From Chrysoporthe austroafricana (lineage: Eukaryota > Ascomycota > Sordariomycetes > Diaporthales > Cryphonectriaceae): a DNA stretch of 64,000 bases. Shown here in pieces: positions 55,821 to 64,000 of this stretch. The notes under the pieces were generated by a model that was not told the origin of the DNA, did no database searches, and was given only the letters and a program-made list of their open reading frames with translations. The stretch's first letter is position 1. Every line of letters starts with the position of its first letter. The stretch lies in contig JYIP02000006.1 in assembly GCA_001051155.2 (NCBI GenBank), positions 124,001 through 188,000 of the forward strand, written 5' to 3'. The translations under genes were made by a program, and so were the position numbers.

Positions 55821-58800
55821 TTTTATTATATTCCGAATAGCTTTATAAGTAAAGTCTAAAAGTTTAATACGAATTTCTTATTTTTATCGGAAATAATTTC
55901 TTTTAATATGCTATAATTGGTTATAACTATTCTGAAAAATATATATGCAAAGTTTTCTGCTATACTGCTTTCTTTATAAAAGAAGAAATAAGTATATTTA
56001 TTTAGTTTGCAAACTATTATTAAAATGCTATTGTATTGCACTTTAATTAAAAGTTTTCGTAAGAAAAGTAATTTGATAATAAAATCTTAGCTAATAAATT
56101 GCCAAACTGCTTTTAGAACGGGAAATAATTAAAATAGTTTATAAGGCTTATAATATTCGATCTTATTTTTTTTGCAGCTATTGCATTTTCGCAAAATTCT
56201 TTCAATTCTTTATTTTAACCCTAGAAAATATTAATATCTCTTAATTCTTTCATATATAGCTTTAATTCTTTAATGGCTATATATTAATATGCTATATGCA
56301 ATTTTGATATATTTGTCTTATTTTTTAAAGGTTATATTTTCTAATTTCTTTTCGTTATTAGAAATTCTGATAATCGTATTAAGTTTTTTAGCTTCATTTA
56401 TAAAATTGCTATTTTTATTTTGCCGGAAGATATTCTGAAATTCTTTAAGTTTTATATTCTGATAATTTAATTATTTGCTAAATATATTTACTCTGCTATT
56501 TTCGGATCTTTTGCAATAAACGATTTTTAAGTCGAATTATAAAAGGGATTCCGCTTATCTAACTTATTATTTATTCAAAACTTTTATTATTATAAATATT
56601 ATTAAGTTCTTATAATCAGAATATATTATAATTTAATATTTGGCCCCGATTAAATAGTATTGCTATTTTTCAAAAACTTTAACGATTGCTATTAATTTTT
56701 TATTTAAAATGCCGTAATTGAATTCTAAGCCGTTTAACTTATTTAAAAAGTTGCTTATAATCTTAAAGCGTTTTTAATTATTACATTAACCGAATTGTCC
56801 GTTAAATGCATAATTTAATATATCGATTTTAATTTCAAATAGCTTGCTTGGGTTTATTTCGCAAAATATAAGTTCTGATATAATTTGTTTTTTAATTTTA
56901 TCGAATGCTTTTTGTATCTTTTAAAACTATTCAAATTTCCGGTCTTTTTTCGTTAAATCTGTAAAAAGGCGTACGATTTTATTATAATTCCGAATAAATT
57001 ATCGGTAAAAGTTAATATATTCAAAGAATATTTTAATATCTTTAGTTTTTTCTAGCATAAGCTATTTTTTTATTGCTTGGATTTTATTTTTTTATATGCT
57101 AATCTTTCTTAATTTTATTGTATAGCCGAAATAATTAATTTTTTATTAATAAAAATAATATTTATTTAATTTAATAAAGAATTTATTATTTTATAAAGTT
57201 TGGAATATTTATTATACGTATTATTTATATATTTCGAAATCTTTTAAATAAATAAAGATATTATTAAAATAGATAAGAATAATAATATTCAAATATTTGC
57301 GGAAAATATTATTAATTATTTCTTAGAAAAATGCAAGCGTATTAATAAGTCCAAAAAGTAAGATTATATATTCAAAATATCCGTAGCGGGTCCTGAAAGC
57401 TATTTCCTAAATATTATCCTTTTTAATCCGGATATAATAATATCCTTTCTTAAAGTTAAATATAATAAACTATTTTATTCCGATTAAGCAATTTCGCATT
57501 TTTTTTATTAAAAGTAAGAAATAGCAATTTTTTATCGTAATATTATTAAGTTATCGGTAATTTATACAAAGTCGTAATTTGCTATTCTTTTTAAATACGA
57601 ATAGAATAGAATATTTTGCGGGTAATTGCGATTTCCGTATATAATTTCTCTTTAAGTTTTTATCGATATATTCTTTAAATGCTTCGAGTTTTATTTGATT
57701 GAGCTTATAAATAGAATAGTTTTATAGCTTAATCCCTTTTTTCAATAGAATTTCGTAATTATAAAGGCCGTATTCTAATAAGCCGGTATCGAATTTCCTT
57801 TGCTATAGCTTTTTGAATTCGTAATATTCTTTTAGTATATTTTCGAATTCTAATAACGGTTTTTCCTTGTCTTTTGAGATTTGAAAGAATAAGAAATATT
57901 ATTGAGCGTATTTTGCTTCTCTTGCTTTTTATTATTACTTATAAAGCTTAATCTCTAGCAATTTTAAGTGCTTATTATTTATTAAACTGAATCTTTTTTC
58001 GTAATCCTTCTGAGATTGTTATATTAGAAGTTGTATTTCTTTATAATTTTATAATTTATATAATTTCGTAATGTTTCGCGCTAAATTAATCTCTTATTAA
58101 TTGCTAATTACTTGGATTTCTAATCCGGCTTTAATTTGTATTTTTAAGTTCGGGATATCCGTAACCTTTCCTTATATTTTAGCAAGTCTTTTTGCTTTAA
58201 AAGTATATCTGAGCTTATTTGAATGTATATTTCTAATACTATCTTTAATAATTAAGATTTTCCTTTTTCCGTTAATTATAACCTTTTTAGTAAATACGGC
58301 TTATTCTTATAAAATTTAGCTAATAGTCCAATCGATTCGAAAATTATATTTTTTAAGCTAAAGTATTCTTAAAATTAACTTATGCTATGCTATATTTATA
58401 ATATCGAAAGTAGTATTTGTTATAAGGCTTTAAATCGAAATAAATAAGTAATCAGTTTCCATATCGATTATATTAAAGTTATATATAACCGCTTTTCTTT
58501 CTATAATATTAAGTTTATAAGGGTTTTTCTTTTGCGTTTAAGGAATTTGTTTCTTATTAACGACTTTTAGCAAAATAAAATTTCTTTATATATTGCTATC
58601 TAATAGCGTACTATATTATTGCCCGTTAATATATACGTTCAAAATAATATGCTTTTCGTTTTCTTTAATAATAGCGCATAAAGACTTTGTAATCTTAATC
58701 GGCTATTATTCCGTTATAAGCGATTTTTCCCTTTTGAGATATCCTAAGCTTGTTTTGCTGCTTGTTTTGCTAGCTTTCTTGCTTGGCTTTAATTGTATTG

Positions 58801-60020
58801 CCTTGCTTTTTCGGCTTTTTGCAATCTGTATTATTCCTTAGCCTTATCTTGCATATAAATAGAATATATTATAATATAATATTATTCCCAAATTATTTTT
58901 CCTTGAATATACTTTTATAGATATTTATCGGGTAATCCGATATAAGCATTATTATTTTCGATATATAAGACTTTTTTATATTTTCTTCGAGCTTCCGTAA
59001 TAAGCTAAATTAATTAGTTTTATTCCTTAATTAAAAACCAATTGTATTTAACTTTCTTGCTAAAATATATTTAATAGTTATAATATATACAATATAATTA
59101 AGCAAATTCATAATAATAAAAGTATAAATAATTAATCTTTCTATTTTTTTGAAATTTGCATCCGTTATTTTAAAATAAAATGCTTTAGAAAAGTTCTTAT
59201 AATGTAAGCCCGTATACGAAATATTTAACTTTTATATATTTAGATATCCAGTTATTGCATTTCCAATAAAGCTGCTAAGTATATTAAGTTCTTAATTTTT
59301 CTATTTCTATAACGGGTTTTTCCTTAAGGGTTAATAAGTTATCTGGCTATTTATCTTATAATATTATTTTTTCAATTATAGCATTAAGTATTGGTATTTT
59401 CGTATATGGGATATCGAATTCTTTTTCTATTATTGCTTCCTATTGCTATTCGAAATAATAATTTAAAGGGAATTTTTTTAAGTTTATTTTCCTAGCATTT
59501 AATAAGTTACTTGAATAGTTTGAATTATTACTATTTATAGCCGTATCGTAAAATAAGCCTTTTTTTCTTATAGCAAATTATTTTTATCTTTTAAGTTTAC
59601 GTAAGAATTATTCTGAACTTTCTTTCGTTAAGAAATGCAATAAGCAATAATCTTAATAGCAAGCCGTCCAACTTATATTATTATAATTAGAGTCCGCTAT
59701 TTGTTCCGGTAAGACGTTATTATTCAGCTAATTAAGTTCTTATCGCTAGGCAATATTAACTTATTTTTCCGAAACGGGCTTCCATTCTCGCTTTTTCTTT
59801 TCTTAATAATAATTGCAAGCAATATAGCTTTTCTTGCCGCAATTATAATAAGTAATCCCTTTGCATTATTTATATATAAAAGTATTTAATTTTATAAGTC
59901 TAGTATATATAATGCTTAAATAAACCGTATTATTTCGGTTTTTCTGCTAAAACTTACGCCTTCCAGAATTGAGCTAATATTTCGAAATGCTATTATAGTT
60001 CTTTTATCATTACTATTAGC
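55821..60020 (-). mobile_element. Chromovirus family A fragment, - strand, internal region only
   Basis: It begins in the RNase H/integrase region directly after the divergent LTR and runs through RT (about 56,900-57,880), the protease region (about 57,900-59,250) and the zinc-knuckle region (about 59,800). It is cut in gag at 60,020 by the + strand copy. Both LTRs are missing. It was evidently the target into which its two neighbours inserted. Confidence 0.78.
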
Positions 60021-60424
60021 TATTATAACCTAACGGGGAGTTAGAGTATATAAGGGAAAAGAAAGCTAGCCAGGCGCCCCGCCCAGGGTTAGGGTTAGAA
60101 TAAAATAAAGATTATTAAATTACTAAGTAATCCAATAAGCCAGAATTACCGGATCGTTTAATAAGCCAGTAATCCAGTACTAAAGAGCTAAATATATAAG
60201 GATAGAATATTTATTAAATAAATTATTATAGCTTTCCAGTCGTAAATTTAAATATTATTTAAACCTTATTATATAACTTAATAATAACCTTATAAGCTTA
60301 TAAATATTGCAAATATTTGTTAAATAAATTTCCGGTATTTAAAGCTATATTTAATACCGCTTTTGCTAATATAAACCCTTTTAATTCTATAATTTATTCT
60401 AAGATTACTATAACGTTTATAATA
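60021..60424 (+). repeat. Family A 5' LTR of the right-edge copy
   Basis: 404 bp. The five bases before it are TTAGC; the other end of the target duplication would lie outside the window. Confidence 0.85.
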
Positions 60425-63400
60425 TTTTTACGATTTTTATTCAAAAACGGTTTAATATATACTTTTTGAATAATACCGGAAATATAATAGCGCTTTAAAC
60501 CCCGTTTTCTTCTAGCAACCAGGCTTTTTAAAAAGAAGCCTTAATTATCTTTATTAACGAATAGTTCTAGCAACAAAATATAGCCTTATACTAGCAGCTT
60601 AAGGAAATTAAAAATAAAGTTTTCCGCTTTAATGCTTTCTAGCAAGCCAAAACTTTTAAGCTTGATAAGCTTAAGCTTTATAAAAGCATTCGAAAAGATT
60701 TCTAGGCTTTCTTAACTCTATTCAAGGCTTATTTCAAACATTATAGCGCTTAATTTAGGATTACTTATAATAAGATCGATTTCGCAAGAAGCCGCTTTAA
60801 AAAAACGGCCTTTTAATAATAAGAACCAATTTTCCGTAATTACTTAAATAATAACGAAAATCTCTATTTTAAAAATACTAAGCATATTTTTTTTAGCGCT
60901 ATACCAATTTTGAATTAGCTTTTATTAAAACTTTTAGGAATTCAGATAAAAGATATATTGCAATATAGCAATTGGAAATATTTTAATAAATTAGCTTAGC
61001 TGCAAATTATATAGCTAAATTCAGATAAATTGTCGCTTATTTTAATTACGAAAATAAACCTTTTATAGATACTTATTATATAAGATTTAAAGAAGAAATT
61101 AAAGACGAACTTTATAAGAAAAACCGACCCGAAAAATTTAGCGAGTTTATTAATAAAGCAATCCGTATCGATAACCAATTCTATAAACGGTATTAATAAC
61201 GATAGAAGAACTATAATAGCATTCCGAAATATTAATTTAATTCAAAGAAATACAAATTCTAGCAAAAAACCCAGAAAAGTATAGCTTATTTAAATACAAT
61301 ATATATTAAACTTATAGAATTAAATACTTTAATACGAGAATAACGTAAAGGAATTACCTATTATAATTGCAGCAGAAAAGGCTATATCGTATATAATTGT
61401 TATTAGGAAAAGAAAAAATGAAATTGGAAATTAATTTCGGAAAGATAAGTTAAGATCGCTTAGCGATAAAAACCCAATCAGTTAAATAATAATATCTTAC
61501 CGGAATAAGCAGCGGATTCTGGTTATAATAGCATAAGCTGGATAGCTTGCTATTAAAACTATTGCTTATTGCATTTCTTAGCAAAAGAAGGTTTAAGATA
61601 ATTCTTATGCAAACTTAAAAGATAAAAGTAATTCGCTATAAAAAGAAAAGGCCTTATTTACGACGCAGTTATAAATAGCAGTAATTTAAATTATTCAAAT
61701 AACCCTTTAGATACTAAGGAAGAAAACTTAAAAAGGTTTCCTCTAGATTATTATTTTGAATAATAGTAGAATGCAATAGTAAAAAAAGAATTCGGCATTT
61801 AACAAAAAGAAATACTTATGCTAAATGCTATATACGAAAAAACAATGCTGCAAGATAAGCAGCCAAATAATTTACTAATTCTTATATTCGAAAAAGAACT
61901 TAATACGGAATAAAGAAAACGATTATTTAGCATACAAAATAAGAACGATTAAAGCAAAATAGCTGGATATTCAAATATATAAAAGTTAAGCATTTTGTTT
62001 ACGGGCTTATATTATAAGAATTCTTCCAAAGCATTTCATTTTAGAATAATAAATGCAAGCTTTAAGAAAATAAAAGGATTAATTACTTATACCCTTATTA
62101 TTATAAACTTGCTTAAATATATTATATTTATTATAATTGCTAAATATATTTTAACGAGAAAATCAAATATAATTGGTTTTCTATTAAGAAATAGAATTAA
62201 TTAATTTAACCTATTATAGAATCCCGAGAAAAATATAGAAAAGTCTTATATATTGAAAACAATAATGCTTATATTGGATTACCCGATAATTGTTTATAGA
62301 AATGCATTTAAAGAAAAATAATATAAGAATAATATTATATTACAATATGCTCTATTTATATGCAAGATAAGGCTAAAGAATAATATCGATTGTAAAAGGC
62401 TGAAAAGGCAAAGCAATATAGCTAAAACCAAATATAAAAGCTAGCAAAGCAAGTAACGAAAAAAGCTTAGAATATCCCAAAAAGGAAGGATTGCTTATAA
62501 CGGGATAATAGCCGATTAGGATTACGAAATTCTTATATGCGATTACGAAAGAAAATAAGAAATATATTATATTAAATGCATATATTAACGGGCAATAATA
62601 TAGTATACTTTTGAATAATAGCATATAAAGAAATTTTATTTTATTAGAAGTCGTTAATAGAGAACGAATCCTTTAAATATAGAAAAAGAATTCTTATAAA
62701 TTTAATATTATAGAAAGAAAAGCGGTTATATATAACTTTAATATAATCGATATAAAAACTAATTATATACTTATTTCGATTCAAAGCCTTATAATAAAAA
62801 CTATTTTCGATATTATAAATACGGCATAATACGAATTAATCTTAAAAATACTTTAGCTTAAAAAGCATAACTTTCGAATCGATTGGATTATTAGCTAAAT
62901 TTTATAGGAATAAGCCGTACTTATTAAAAGGGTTATAATTAATGAAAAAAAGAAAGTTTTAATTATTAAAGATAATATTAAGAATATGCGCTTAAACAGG
63001 CTTAAATATGCCTTTAAAGCAGACGAACTTGCTAAAAGATAAAGAAGGATTACGAATATTTCGAACTTATAAATACAAATTGGGAACGGATTGGAAATTC
63101 AAGCGATTAGCAACCGATAGGAAACCGGTCTAACGCAAAGCATTATAAAGCTATATAAGCTATAAAATTATAAGGAAATACCGCTTTCAGAACGATAAAT
63201 ATAAAGTGATTACAGGCAAAAGTTCGGGCTAATATGCAATAAATACCCGAAACTATTGGAAATTAAGCCCCGAAAATAATAATAGGAAGTAAGCGAAGCA
63301 AAATACGCTTAACGATACCTTTTATTCTTTTAAATTTCAAAAGATAAAGAAAAACCGATATTTGAACTTAAAAACGTATTAAAAGAATATTACGAATTCA

Positions 63401-64000
63401 AGAAATTATAACAAAAGAAATTTAATACCGGTTTATTAGAATATAGCCTTTTTGATTATAAGATTCTATTGAAAAAAGGAATAAAACCCCAGAATTATTC
63501 TATTTATAAGCTCGATTAAGCAAAGCTCGAAACATTCAAGGAATATATTAACGAAAATTTAAAGAAAAGCTATATACGGAAATCGCAATTACTCGCAAAA
63601 TACCCGATCTTATTTATATTTAAGAAAAACAGCAAATTACGATTTTATATAGACTATTAATAGCTTAATAATATTATAATTAAGAATTGCTATTCTTTAT
63701 TTCTGATAAGGGAAATGCAAAATCGATTAATTGAAACAAATTAATTTATTACCCTTAATCTTAAAGAAAAATATTATTATATCCGGATTAAAAAAGATAA
63801 TATTTGGAAAATAGTATTTAGAATTTATTATAAACATTTCGAATATATAATTTTACTTTTTGAACTAATTAATGCATTTATATCTTTTTAAGAAATAATT
63901 AACGATATTTTTTGCAAATATTTAAATATTATTATTATCGTTTATTTTAACGATATTTTTATTTATTTAAAAGATTTTAAATTATATAAATAGTATATAT
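60021..64000 (+). mobile_element. Chromovirus family A copy, + strand, runs off the window
   Basis: The 5' LTR is 60021-60424 (404 bp; TATTATAACC..GTTTATAATA). It is followed by gag (about 60,470-61,470, with a mutated zinc knuckle near 61,350: YYNCSRKGY), a protease-like region (about 62,500-63,100) and RT (about 63,480 to the edge). In RT, GKLRFYIDY-type, RIKKDNIWK and YFNDIF segments are recognisable; the last is the YxDD box with Asp changed to Asn. The 3' half lies outside the window. Confidence 0.85.

Larger units (their letters stand above)
24600..64000. other. RIP-mutated, gene-free nested transposon block
   Basis: From about 24.6 kb to the window edge the sequence is extremely AT-rich, with TpA over-represented and CpA/TpG scarce by eye. 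Coding frames of all transposons are riddled with TAG/TAA at Gln and Trp positions, and pairs of copies differ mainly by C/T or G/A. No host gene is visible. This fits RIP acting on repeated DNA, a process of Pezizomycotina. Confidence 0.9.

Noticed and set aside
24600..64000. CRISPR-like or satellite array as an explanation for the repeated motifs
   Set aside because: The repeats are hundreds of bases long, LTR-bounded and orientation-specific; there is no short regular spacer pattern.

Overview
The window comes from a filamentous ascomycete (Pezizomycotina). The evidence is short GT-AG introns of about 60-140 bp, a hybrid PKS-NRPS megasynthase, a Zn2Cys6 regulator, Fot1/pogo and Ty3 chromovirus transposons, and a long AT-rich tract with the signature of repeat-induced point mutation (RIP: CpA/TpG depleted, TpA enriched, Gln/Trp/Arg codons turned into stops). 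The species cannot be named from the sequence.

Region 1 (1-10,569, GC-balanced): the last four exons of an intact PKS-NRPS on the + strand. It enters the window inside the acyltransferase domain; the ketosynthase lies upstream. Visible order is AT-DH-cMT-pseudoKR/ER0-KR-ACP-C-A-PCP-R. The DH motif has Asp in place of Gly, and the cMT lacks a recognisable SAM-binding motif.

Region 2 (10,570-17,120): a mosaic of gene wreckage and transposons. It holds a truncated SHB17-like histidine phosphatase, an ankyrin-repeat remnant, an unmutated 301-bp solo LTR with a perfect CAGGG target duplication, a small unknown ORF, and a Fot1/pogo element with perfect TIRs and a TA duplication that carries a solo LTR. 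Two orphan copies of the same TIR lie at 11.7 and 16.9 kb.

Region 3 (17,125-24,189): accessory genes typical of a fungal secondary-metabolite locus. A DHA1-type MFS transporter (-) and a Zn2Cys6 regulator (+) are divergently arranged, followed by an unknown fragment (-), a GFA-fold zinc protein (-) and an EthD-domain protein (+). The regulator has a premature TAG and a frame jump, and the transporter has two one-base frame discrepancies. The megasynthase, GFA and EthD genes look intact. A working synthase may therefore have lost its local regulator and exporter, or be controlled from outside the window.

Region 4 (24,538-64,000): about 39 kb of nested, RIP-degraded transposons with no live gene. 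A second Fot1-like copy (-) is broken by chromovirus LTRs. Chromovirus family A (LTRs about 385-485 bp) is present at least six times: truncated + copies at 26.1 and 60.0 kb, - copies at 27.4, 42.9 and 55.8 kb, and one complete - copy at 45,156-52,480 with an AAGAA duplication. Chromovirus family B (30,485-40,812, 207-bp LTRs, ATTTA duplication) is nested inside one A copy. Family A carries an antisense accessory ORF beside the 3' LTR. Family B carries an extra sense-strand ORF after the chromodomain, in the position where env would sit. These two accessory frames are the least explained coding signals in the window.
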